From Desulfofustis sp. (GTDB lineage Bacteria; Desulfobacterota; Desulfobulbia; Desulfobulbales; Desulfocapsaceae), in the NCBI GenBank assembly GCA_030145365.1, contig JAQYVS010000200.1, positions 1 to 13,375 on the forward strand: 13,375 bases of DNA, in the 5' to 3' direction. Under the pieces are notes generated by a model. It searched no databases and had not been told where the DNA came from. It was given only the letters and a program-made list of their open reading frames with translations. This document shows positions 1 to 6,787 of this stretch, one piece after another. A program made the translations under genes and the position numbers. Position 1 is the first letter of the stretch. Every line of letters starts with the position of its first letter.

Positions 1-80
1 TTTTCAGCGAGAAACGACATAAACGGCTCCGGTTCGAGTCGTTTCGCCTCGTTGAAACAGGGGATGACTATGGTGATCAA
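1..80 (-). CDS. Family 2 glycosyltransferase, N-terminal fragment (runs off the left edge)
   Basis: Reading the minus strand from position 80 gives an open frame that begins ITIVIPCFNEAKRL and continues to the window edge. This is the typical first beta strand and nucleotide-sugar-binding loop of GT2 glycosyltransferases of the GT-A fold, the group that includes dolichyl/polyprenyl-phosphate sugar synthases. Only about 26 codons are present, so donor and acceptor cannot be told. I chose the TTG at 78-80 as the start because AAGGAG (plus-strand 85-90) lies 4 nt upstream. An in-frame TGA further upstream limits the alternatives to another TTG five codons earlier, which has no Shine-Dalgarno. 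The gene is divergent from the PAP2 phosphatase at 330. A lipid-linked sugar pathway shared by the two is possible but not shown. Confidence 0.75.
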   Translation of the reverse strand, partial: MITIVIPCFNEAKRLEPEPFMSFLAE

Positions 81-329
81 GAGGCTCCTTTGCAGCAAAA
101 GAAAGTGGGTTCAGGTGAGAATCAACGGTAGAGTAAAAAAAACCGACTCGAAGCGCAAGCCCTTATAGAATCCTGCCAATTCTTATGGCTTGATATGTTT
201 TGCGCAGTTCTGCCCGTCGGCGGTGTTTTTGCATTGCGGTGTAACTGCTAATACGTTAGTTGATACAAGCTTGATGATAGGTGACGATATCAGGATACAT
301 GATTTTTTTACCCCGAGACCCATAAAAAC
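81..329. other. Divergent intergenic region between glycosyltransferase and PAP2 phosphatase
   Basis: This 249-bp gap has no convincing coding frame. It must carry the promoters for both divergent genes. On the plus strand TTGATG (271-276) and GATACA (294-299) are 17 bp apart and could be a weak sigma-70 pair for the phosphatase, but the match is poor. I see no terminator hairpin or strong inverted repeat. Confidence 0.4.
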
Positions 330-1322
330 ATGACTCAGTTCATCGTTCTGGTTGCGATCGTTATTGTCGGTTTCATTTCGATGCTGTTAATCGCTCCGTA
401 CGATCTTGGTTTGACGATCTACTTGTCCGAACGCAAGTTCAGCTGGTTTGTCGACTTGATGTCGGAGTCGATATTCGAACTGGAGATGGTGGGTGGAGGG
501 GATATTGTTGCTTTCTATGCAGCGATATGTCTGCTGCTGTACCTGTTTTCCAGCCTGATCGATGTGGATTGCAGCTCCAATCGGTTTTTATTTCACTTAC
601 AAAATCGTCTTGTCTCGAAATCGGGCTGGGCGGACTGGCTTCGCCGTCACAGGTTTCGGCTCGAATTTCTGGTGGTTTCAACCTTTTTCTGTTCCACGCT
701 TATGGTGAAACTGCTGAAATGGACCATGGCCAGACCCAGACCCAAAAAGATCTTCTGGGGGACAAGACCCTTTTACGAATGGTATGAGGTTGGGCCCTAC
801 TTTCTTGATGAGGGAACCTATCGGGCCAGCTTCTCGAGTGGCCACACGGCTTCGGCTATTTGCCTGATAGGGCTGGTATACGTGTTCTTCAGTTTCAGCG
901 GCAAGCAATACCGACGCTCCGGAATCCTTTTAACTGTTGCGGTGCTGATTTTTGCATCGGCAATGGCTCTTGCCCGGGTGATGACCCGCGCTCATTGGCC
1001 GACGGACGTGCTTTTTTCAATTTTCGGCGGATTGGTCTTGATTCACGTTCTGTTTTTTTATGGCCTGCGAATGACGACCGGTATGACGAGCTATAGCGAA
1101 CCCAGCGCAGAATACTGTCCGCCAGCGCCTTTTCGGGGCCTTCTAATCTGCTGGTATGCAACTCTGTTCTGCCTGGCCCTGGTGGGAATCTTTCTCGGCC
1201 TTAAACATTTTATACATGATCGTTGGCCATGGCTGATGGTGATCAGTATCTGCTCCGTTCCATTGCTGATATACTCGGCAAAAAAGATATTTGAGTCAGG
1301 GTTATTTAAACGCTATGATTAG
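330..1322 (+). CDS. PAP2-superfamily integral membrane phosphatase
   Basis: Predicted 330-aa membrane protein of the phosphatidic acid phosphatase type 2 superfamily, which removes phosphate from lipid phosphates or diphosphates such as phosphatidate or undecaprenyl diphosphate, usually on the outer face of the cytoplasmic membrane. All three signature motifs are visible: K130-x6-R137-P138, the SSGH block at 169-172 (family consensus PSGH) with the nucleophile-assisting H172, and R216-x5-H222-x3-D226 with catalytic H222 and D226. Two positions differ from consensus: S for P in motif 2, and A215 where the usual serine precedes R216. Hydrophobic segments lie near residues 3-22, 57-76, 113-127, 175-190, 197-214, 227-245, 270-292 and 300-316. 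The stretch after motif 3 carries two extra membrane segments. The ATG has no clear Shine-Dalgarno. The stop overlaps by 4 bp the stop of the convergent YkgJ-like gene. The substrate cannot be read from sequence. Confidence 0.88.
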   Translation: MTQFIVLVAIVIVGFISMLLIAPYDLGLTIYLSERKFSWFVDLMSESIFELEMVGGGDIVAFYAAICLLLYLFSSLIDVDCSSNRFLFHLQNRLVSKSGWADWLRRHRFRLEFLVVSTFFCSTLMVKLLKWTMARPRPKKIFWGTRPFYEWYEVGPYFLDEGTYRASFSSGHTASAICLIGLVYVFFSFSGKQYRRSGILLTVAVLIFASAMALARVMTRAHWPTDVLFSIFGGLVLIHVLFFYGLRMTTGMTSYSEPSAEYCPPAPFRGLLICWYATLFCLALVGIFLGLKHFIHDRWPWLMVISICSVPLLIYSAKKIFESGLFKRYD

Positions 1323-1870
1323 CCGCCAGAAACCAGCGATCCAATGGAGATTCTTTTTGTCGCATCCAGTCCGTTTGCTCGGCAGTAGCGAAGGTTTAGT
1401 TCTGCCAGTCGGCTGTTGAAAGAATCAAGGTAGAGCAGGTCGTCGTGGGTAAACGGGTAATCTTCAGAAAAATTCAACGGACATGCTGAGACTTCGATCT
1501 GTTCATTATCTTCATCAATATAAGCAATTGGTAAGCCCTGGGTTCTGCAGATGATTGGCCGGCAGTGGTAGAGAGTACAGCGTTCCTTGACAAGGAGTGA
1601 GCATGTAGAGCTCTCTTGTGCTTGTACCGTATATTCAGAGCCACTGAAAGCCGCTGCCATAAAAGCTGCTTCCAGCGCCAGGACGCTGAATCGGCGGCAG
1701 CAAGATGAACACCCCGGGGCACAGTGAATCGTGTCCTGTAAACGGTTGCTCAGTTTCTCTATCAGCTGATCGAGCTCGTCCACCAAAAGAGAGTAGTCTT
1801 GCTTCAGGGAGTCATCCGGTGTTGGCAGGTCTGCAGGGTTCATTACGTTCATTCGATTTGAATTATACAT
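1319..1870 (-). CDS. YkgJ-family cysteine cluster protein (putative zinc/iron-chelating domain)
   Basis: Predicted 183-aa soluble protein with the YkgJ/CxxCxxCC signature. C50, C54, C57 and C58 form the first cluster. C90, C98, C103, C108 and C130 follow, with the family-typical RCxLYxxRPxxCR segment around 97-109. The family is annotated as binding zinc or iron-sulfur, and its biochemical role is not settled. The arrangement resembles Fe-S or Zn binding by about eight cysteines, which is an inference. The start is uncertain: ATG codons exist at residues 1, 7 and 10, and none has a good Shine-Dalgarno. A TATAAT-like hexamer on the minus strand lies inside the first codons, so a later start (residue 7 or 10) is possible. 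The stop overlaps the PAP2 stop tail to tail. The start region faces the RluA-family gene across only 46 bp. Confidence 0.85.
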   Translation of the reverse strand: MYNSNRMNVMNPADLPTPDDSLKQDYSLLVDELDQLIEKLSNRLQDTIHCAPGCSSCCRRFSVLALEAAFMAAAFSGSEYTVQAQESSTCSLLVKERCTLYHCRPIICRTQGLPIAYIDEDNEQIEVSACPLNFSEDYPFTHDDLLYLDSFNSRLAELNLRYCRANGLDATKRISIGSLVSGG

Positions 1871-1871
1871 T

Positions 1872-1895
1872 CATAGTAAACTATGTGTAACACAT
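1872..1895. promoter_or_regulatory. Two nested inverted repeats in the YkgJ/RluA divergent gap (candidate operator)
   Basis: In the 46-bp gap between the divergent starts, positions 1872-1885 read CATAGT-AA-ACTATG, a perfect 6-bp inverted repeat. It shares its last three bases with a second perfect repeat at 1883-1895, ATGTGT-A-ACACAT. Both lie where a promoter for either gene would be. No known operator consensus (FNR, CRP, Fur, LexA, NrdR) fits well. A role as a regulator-binding site is inference from symmetry and position only. Confidence 0.35.
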
Positions 1896-1916
1896 TTTTC
1901 ATGACATTTTAGGGTT

Positions 1917-2843
1917 ATGGTTCGACGTTATCACACAGGACCGGAGAATGAGGGACAGCGCCTTGATCTGTTTTTACGTGACCAGTCTGGCGATATCTCC
2001 CGATCTAAAATTCGCAGGATTATCGATATTGGCGGTGTTCATGTGGACGGAAGGCGGGTTCGGAAATCAGGACTGCTGCTGTCGGCCACTCAGTTGATTG
2101 AAATGTATCTTGATAATGGGCCGCTTGATCCGTATCGGATTGAAGCTGGCCAGGTTCTCTTCCAGGATGATTTCCTGATCGTTTTGAACAAACCCGCCGG
2201 GGTGGAAACCCAGCCGACCCCTGCCCGTTACCAAGGAACGCTCTACGCAGCTCTGCAGGTTTGGCTAGGGAGGGATCGCCGCTTCGGCAGAAGATTGGAA
2301 ATCGGTATGGCCCAACGGCTCGACAGGGATACCAGCGGCGTTATTATTTTCTCAATTCATCCACGAGCCCACAAATCCCTGACCAGCCAATTACAATCCA
2401 GGTCGGTAAAAAAATCCTACCTGGCCTTGGTTGAGGGCAGGCCTGAGCCGGCCAAAGGAAGCTATGAATCTCAGCTGATCAGGGACCGCCGCACCAATAA
2501 TATGAAATCGACACCTTCGGGGGGGAAAGAGGCGATTACCCGTTACCGTGTACTTCGGACACTTGAAGAGCCGGAAGAGATAAGCCTTGTCGAACTGGAG
2601 TTGGTAACCGGCAGAACCCATCAGATCAGAGCGCACCTTTCTGAAGCAGGTCACCCCTTACTCGGGGATGTTCGCTATGGAGGGTGTCCTCGAATTGGCG
2701 AGCATCGTTTTAGCCGGCAATGTCTGCATTCTCAGCGACTTGAGCTGACACATCCGATTGACAATGCCTCTCTGATCTTTGAGGCTCGAATGCCTGTTGA
2801 TATGGATCCTGAGCTGATTTTTTCGATGAGTGGAAACCAATAA
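1917..2843 (+). CDS. RluA-family RNA pseudouridine synthase with S4 domain
   Basis: Predicted 308-aa pseudouridine synthase that isomerises specific uridines in structured RNA, most likely 23S rRNA as in RluC/RluD. An S4 RNA-binding domain covers about residues 14-62. The catalytic domain follows, with NKPAG at 91-95, the active-site block RLDRDTSG at 134-141 in which D136 is the expected catalytic aspartate, the motif TGRTHQIRAH at 231-240 with its conserved arginine, and HSQRLELTHP at 271-280. Length and domain order are normal for RluC/RluD. The block usually begins HRLD and here reads QRLD. The ATG at 1917 is preceded by AGGG only 2 nt away, a poor ribosome site, but no better in-frame start lies nearby. 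The specific rRNA site cannot be assigned without alignment. The stop is 7 bp from the stop of the convergent DUF711 gene, with no hairpin between. Confidence 0.92.
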   Translation: MVRRYHTGPENEGQRLDLFLRDQSGDISRSKIRRIIDIGGVHVDGRRVRKSGLLLSATQLIEMYLDNGPLDPYRIEAGQVLFQDDFLIVLNKPAGVETQPTPARYQGTLYAALQVWLGRDRRFGRRLEIGMAQRLDRDTSGVIIFSIHPRAHKSLTSQLQSRSVKKSYLALVEGRPEPAKGSYESQLIRDRRTNNMKSTPSGGKEAITRYRVLRTLEEPEEISLVELELVTGRTHQIRAHLSEAGHPLLGDVRYGGCPRIGEHRFSRQCLHSQRLELTHPIDNASLIFEARMPVDMDPELIFSMSGNQ

Positions 2844-2850
2844 CGCGTTC

Positions 2851-4237
2851 TTAATTTTTAAAACTATGGATCGGGGCAGGGATTCTGCCTCCCCATTTGA
2901 TAAAGCGGGAGGATTTCCCGACATTTCGAATCGGCATAATCGGACTTGCCCCAAACAGGCCTCCAAAACTGACCGAGTCACCAACCTCTTTGCCGGGGAC
3001 TGGAATGATCCGGGCTGCAGTTGTTTTGTTGTTGACCATTCCTAAGGCCATTTCATCTGCGATAATTGCCGCTATTGTATCACCATCGACCGATCCCGGA
3101 ATTGCCACCATATCGAGGCCCACTGAGCAGACGCAGGTCATGACTTCCAACTTCTCGAGACAGAGATCGCCATTGCCGACCGCTTCAGCCAGAACGGCGT
3201 CCTCCATGACAGGAAAAAAAGCACCGCTGAGACCACCAACCGTTTTGGAAGCGAAAATACCACCCTTTTTCACGGCGTCGTTGAGCATGGCCAGGATCGC
3301 CGTCGACCCGGGGGCGCCAATTGCATCGACTCCAAGGATAGTAAGAATTTCACCGACACTGTCGCCGACGGTCGGCGTCGGGGCAAGGGAGAGATCGACC
3401 ACACCGAAGCTGACACCTAAAATATCCGAGACTTGCCTGCCCACCAGCTCTCCGCAGCGGGGTTACGCGGAACGTGGTGTGCTTGATATCTTCGGCAATT
3501 TCATCAAGTTTTAGATCGGAATCGTTGTTGTTTCTTGACGAAATCAATTTTTCCAGGGATCGGGCGATGACGCCTGGCCCGGAAACGCCGACGTTAAGGA
3601 CGGTATCTGCTTCCTCGACTCCGTGGATTGCACCGGCCATAAATGGGTTATCCCCCGGCTGGTTGCAGAATATGACAAATTTGGCTGCTCCAAAACCACC
3701 CTGTTCTTTTGTTTTTTCGGCAATATCCTTAACCGTTTGTCCGAGCATGGCCAGGGCATCCATGTTGATTCCTTTCTGGGAAGATGCGATGTTGATTGAG
3801 GCGCATACTTTATCTGAAAGGCAAAGTGCTTCGGGAAGACTGAGGATGTACTCCCGGTCGGTTTCAGTCATGCCCTTTTCTACTTGGGCCCAGAAGCCGC
3901 CGAGAATATCCACTCCGACAGAAGTGGCGGCCCGGTCCAGACTCTGGGCCAGCTGGATAAAATCGTCTCGTTTAAAACCTGCACCGACAAAAGATATCGG
4001 GGTAATTGAGATTCGTTTGTTTACCACCGGGATACCGAGCTTACGGGAGACGAGGTTACAGGTTTCCACAAATTTCCCGGCTTTGTCCGAGATTCGATCT
4101 TCAATCTTTGTGCAGGTTTCTTGAACCGATGATGCTCGGCAGTCGAGCAGGTTGATGCCCATGGTAACGGTGCGAACATCGAGATTTTCTTTCTGGATCA
4201 TCTCGACGGTTGCCAAAATCTGATCTGATCGCAACAT
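2851..4237 (-). pseudogene. DUF711/UPF0210 'PFL family' protein gene, interrupted by a one-base frameshift
   Basis: Two overlapping minus-strand frames together make one full-length DUF711 (UPF0210) protein. The upstream frame (4237 down to 3350) matches the family N-terminus: MGINLLDCR near 26-34, NKRISITP at 73-80, NMDALAMLG at 158-166, NPFMAGAIHG at 197-206 and NVGVSGPGV at 215-223. It leaves family sequence after FRVT (T259). The second frame (2851-3444) supplies the rest: VDLSLAPTPTVGDSV, KKGGIFASKTVGGLSGAF, MTCVCSVGLDM, IPAPIHSF at the C-terminus. Removing one base from the G4 run at plus-strand 3459-3462 (CCCC in the mRNA) gives T-R-C-G-E-L-V-G-R-Q and a continuous frame of about 461 aa, close to the family's usual 450 or so. 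The start ATG at 4237 has GAGG (4246-4249) 8 nt upstream. The family resembles the pyruvate formate-lyase/ribonucleotide reductase barrel in structure, and its function is unknown. Codons on both sides look unworn, so a sequencing error or a very recent mutation is more likely than an old pseudogene. Without the correction, the gene would be read as two fragments. Confidence 0.85.
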
Positions 4238-4316
4238 GTGTATGTCCTCAAACGTTAGACTGCAGGGAATTTTGAAAAAGCTGAATTTTCAACGGACTCT
4301 GCCTGTTAATGAATTC

Positions 4317-4871
4317 TTAGAAGGGGATTTCGTTAGTCACTTTAAAAAGGTCATGATGTTGAAGAACCACCTGGAGCCGATTTTTCTCAGCATAATCCTG
4401 CAGCGCTTTGCGCACCTCGACAATAGATGCAACCTCACTTAAATCGAGTTGGAGAACCATGGTGTAGGTATCTTCTTTAATCGTTGTGGCCAGGTCTAAG
4501 ATATTGATATTGTAATTGAAGCAGAAAGAACTGATACCATATACAAGACCTTTGCGATTGAGCCCCTGGGTCGTCATGATATAGGTTTTCTGCGGTAATT
4601 CCGACTGGCTGGAATCAATTCTCAGATCAACTTCTCTGGCAACGACGTCAAGCTTTGTCGGGCTCTTTATTGTCGCAATTTTGTCGATCAGCCTTTCCCG
4701 GCTGATGTTTTCGTCAAAAGTGGCAAATAAAATCATGGTCAGGTAACCGCCAAGGACCGATTGATTCAGATCGGCCAGATCGCCTCCGAGCTCGTAAATA
4801 GCTCCAGTTATATCGGCTATGATACCGGTTCGGTCTTTTGACATTACCGAAATGATCATCTGCTTGTTCAT
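4317..4871 (-). CDS. Double-ACT-domain protein (UPF0237/GcvR-like)
   Basis: Predicted 184-aa soluble protein made of two ACT domains, the small ligand-binding fold that usually senses amino acids. Counting from the chosen start, the first domain opens MIISVMSKDRTGIIADITGAI (about residues 5-55), with the typical glycine turn and the ELGGDLADLNQ segment. The second begins near YIMTTQGLNRKGLVYGISS (about 95-160), with NYNINILDL. I chose the ATG at 4869-4871 because GGAG (4878-4881) lies 6 nt upstream. A GTG at 4892 would add seven residues but has no such site. Single-ACT UPF0237 proteins are commonly found beside DUF711 genes. Here the partner carries two ACT domains, an arrangement like GcvR. 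It lies 79 bp upstream of the DUF711 gene and 38 bp downstream of the deaminase, so the three are probably one operon. Its ligand is unknown. Glycine, serine or another small amino acid is possible by analogy. Confidence 0.85.
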   Translation of the reverse strand: MNKQMIISVMSKDRTGIIADITGAIYELGGDLADLNQSVLGGYLTMILFATFDENISRERLIDKIATIKSPTKLDVVAREVDLRIDSSQSELPQKTYIMTTQGLNRKGLVYGISSFCFNYNINILDLATTIKEDTYTMVLQLDLSEVASIVEVRKALQDYAEKNRLQVVLQHHDLFKVTNEIPF

Positions 4872-4909
4872 GGGTTGCTCCAATCTGCTCACTGCAGTGT
4901 TGTCTATTT

Positions 4910-6217
4910 TTATAAGGGCATCAAAGATTCTGCAATTGTTCTTACGCGATGCAACGTTTCATCGACATCAAATGAGAGAATTTTATGTCTGTGCATTATC
5001 AGCTTACCGTTTATTATTGAAGTGTCCACGTCGTTTCCGGTGGCAGCATAAACCAGCAGATCTTGATTATACATCGGTGTAAGGTGGGGACGAGAAATAT
5101 CAATCAGGATGAGATCCGCTTTGCCGCCCGGTTCTATTCTGCCAAAGCCATCAAGGCCGATTGCTGCAGCACCAGCAGACGTGGCGCATTTCAATACGTC
5201 CGAGGGACTCATTGCGGTGGCATCCAACGTAGACAGTTTCTGAATTTTAGAAAGCATATCCATTTCTCTGAACATATCGAGACTGTTGTTTGAAGCGCAG
5301 CCGTCGGTGCCGAGACCGATGGTTATATTTTTTTCAAACATGCGGTGAACCGGGGCGACACCTGCAGCCAGTTTGGCGTTGCTCTGGGGACACGTGACAA
5401 TTGCGGCACCGCTGTCGGAAAGTATATCCATGTCCTCATCATCAACCCAGATCGTGTGGATACATGTACAGTTTGAGTCAAGCAGGCCCAGAGCCTGAAG
5501 ATGTTTGACCGGAGAGCGGCCCCTGGGATCGATGATCTGCTCCTGCTCGGTCTTGCTTTCTGCAAGGTGAATAAAAAAGCGAACGTCTTTTGTGTCGGCC
5601 AATCCTTTGGCCTTTTTTAGCGTTGCTGGTGAACATGTATAGGGGGCATGGGCGAAAACAGCAGGGGTGATCAGTGGACTTGTGTCTTGCCACTCATCGA
5701 TAAAGTGATCCACGGTTTCTATATTCTTCGTTGGATCCGGCACGCTAGGGGCGGCAAAGTCAACAACTCCATGGCCCACGACTGCCCGTAAACCGATATC
5801 CATGAAGGCTCGGGCAGCTTCGGCAGAAAAAAAGTATCCGTCGGCAACGCAGGTGGTTCCCGAGCGAATCATTTCAGCACCGGCCAACTTGGCACACCAA
5901 TAGACCATTTCCGGATTGACATGAACTGCCTCGGCTGGAAAAATATGATCATGAAGCCAGTCATGTAATGCTAAATCGTCGGCAATACCGCGGAACAGTG
6001 TCATCGCACTATGGTTGTGGCCGTTGACCAGACCCGGCATCAGCAGTTTGCCCTGTGCATCGATAATTGTCCAGCCGCTCCCAACGTCCGGGCAGCCAGC
6101 CATTGGCCCAAGGTCGGCGATGGCCGAGCCTCCAATGACGACATAGTGGTTCTTCAGAATCGGTGCCGCAGCGTAGGGCAGCACACTACAATTGGTAATA
6201 CATATCTTGTTTGTCAT
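4910..6217 (-). CDS. mtaD: Amidohydrolase, probable S-adenosylhomocysteine / 5'-methylthioadenosine deaminase
   Basis: Predicted 435-aa cytosolic metal-dependent hydrolase of the amidohydrolase superfamily, MtaD/TrzA/AtzB-like branch. Members deaminate the adenine of S-adenosylhomocysteine, methylthioadenosine or adenosine to the inosyl form. Metal ligands are all visible: H67 and H69 in GHNH, H217 with the acid/base E220 in HLAE, and D305 in GTDG. H190 in FAHAPY and H254 in CIHT fit further family positions. The small beta-sandwich is split between residues 1-60 and about 360-410, ending in the usual GKADLILID and a late IINGKLI strand. Length (about 430 aa) is normal. The ATG at 6217 lacks a clear Shine-Dalgarno, but the N-terminus fits the family. 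It is the first gene of a probable operon with the ACT and DUF711 genes. Other deaminases of this branch (guanine, s-triazine, 5'-deoxyadenosine) cannot be excluded, so the substrate is inferred. Confidence 0.82.
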   Translation of the reverse strand: MTNKICITNCSVLPYAAAPILKNHYVVIGGSAIADLGPMAGCPDVGSGWTIIDAQGKLLMPGLVNGHNHSAMTLFRGIADDLALHDWLHDHIFPAEAVHVNPEMVYWCAKLAGAEMIRSGTTCVADGYFFSAEAARAFMDIGLRAVVGHGVVDFAAPSVPDPTKNIETVDHFIDEWQDTSPLITPAVFAHAPYTCSPATLKKAKGLADTKDVRFFIHLAESKTEQEQIIDPRGRSPVKHLQALGLLDSNCTCIHTIWVDDEDMDILSDSGAAIVTCPQSNAKLAAGVAPVHRMFEKNITIGLGTDGCASNNSLDMFREMDMLSKIQKLSTLDATAMSPSDVLKCATSAGAAAIGLDGFGRIEPGGKADLILIDISRPHLTPMYNQDLLVYAATGNDVDTSIINGKLIMHRHKILSFDVDETLHRVRTIAESLMPL

Positions 6218-6326
6218 GGATAGGAATCGGAAGTCAAAAACTATGGTGTTTTAATCAGGAGTCGATACTATAGTATAGTGTCGATCTACAATATGGCACC
6301 TAAGCAGCAGAATACAGCACGATTAT
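6218..6326. promoter_or_regulatory. Divergent promoter region with a 23-bp near-perfect palindrome (6262-6284)
   Basis: The gap separates the minus-strand deaminase operon from the long plus-strand operon. At 6262-6284 the arms TCGATACTATA and TATAGTGTCGA flank a central G at 6273, pairing at 10 of 11 positions, the exception being a T/G pair. A perfect 12-bp palindrome, ATACTATAGTAT (6265-6276), lies inside it. The core contains overlapping TATAGT hexamers (6269-6274 and 6274-6279) that could serve as -10 elements for the plus strand, and TATACT on the minus strand. A -35 candidate, TTAATC (6251-6256), sits 17 bp from the second TATAGT but is weak. A protein bound here would cover both promoters. 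The regulator is unknown. Confidence 0.45.
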
Positions 6327-6761
6327 ATGATTACAGAAGTAAAATATAAAGGTGAAAATTTTCAAGGAGAAGGACACCTTTCTCCCTACCCAGTCAGCCG
6401 GCTGGCACCGTCAATAGAATTGGTTGAATTGGCAAAAGAAGTGTCAGATGCCGATGACCTGCTCACCTATCAGGCAACGGCAAAATTACGGCTACTTGCC
6501 GAACAGATGAAACAGCTGCGTGAGAAAGCCCGCAGGATACTTGCTGAAACCAGGGAGTTTCAGGAGTTGCATCGGGCCCAGTGTTCGTTCACAAAACGAG
6601 CCGGAAACGCCTATCATTTATATCGAAAAACTGACGGCACTTTAACATTTTCACTCATTGGTCCGAATGAATGGGGAGCGACTATACCGTTTGAATTTGT
6701 CGGCACCTATCGCCTTAAAGCTGATAAGACATGGAAGAACGTGACCGGTGAACCGAAATAA
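6327..6761 (+). CDS. DUF2452-family protein
   Basis: Predicted 144-aa soluble protein that I recognise as a DUF2452 member. It has the characteristic YPVSRLAPSIELVELAKEV opening (about residues 21-39), a helical middle with KLRLLAEQMKQLREKARRIL (53-72), and the C-terminal block of AQCSFTKRAGNAYHLYRK followed by IGPNEWG and a final GTYRLKADKTW segment. The family has no established function. Conserved C86, H97 and several aromatics lie in the C-terminal half. The helical middle could be a coiled coil. It is the first gene of the plus-strand run, 26 bp before the YhaM-like gene. The ATG has no evident Shine-Dalgarno, so leaderless or weak initiation is possible. Confidence 0.8.
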   Translation: MITEVKYKGENFQGEGHLSPYPVSRLAPSIELVELAKEVSDADDLLTYQATAKLRLLAEQMKQLREKARRILAETREFQELHRAQCSFTKRAGNAYHLYRKTDGTLTFSLIGPNEWGATIPFEFVGTYRLKADKTWKNVTGEPK

Positions 6762-6787
6762 AAGCACAGAGAAATAACCGTAACAAT

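Noticed and set aside
260..299. Sigma-70 promoter upstream of the PAP2 gene
   Set aside because: The best pair (271-276 and 294-299) has correct spacing but matches too poorly to be listed as a feature on its own.
2844..2850. Bidirectional terminator between the convergent RluA-family and DUF711 genes
   Set aside because: Only 7 bp separate the stops, and the nearby A/T-rich stretch has no GC-rich stem.
3455..3470. Programmed +1 ribosomal frameshift in the DUF711 gene
   Set aside because: The run of four Cs in the mRNA is short, no stop codon or rare codon sits at the shift site and no stimulatory structure is evident. Error or mutation is simpler.
2897..3514. 205-aa plus-strand open frame antisense to the DUF711 gene
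   Set aside because: The minus strand carries clear family motifs here, whereas this frame is Ser/Thr/Pro-rich with no recognisable domain.
6238..6249. Repeated AAACTATG word shared by positions near 1879, 2863 and 6238 as a possible common regulatory site
   Set aside because: The word is short, one copy lies in the 3' end of a coding region, and flanks do not match. Chance is sufficient.
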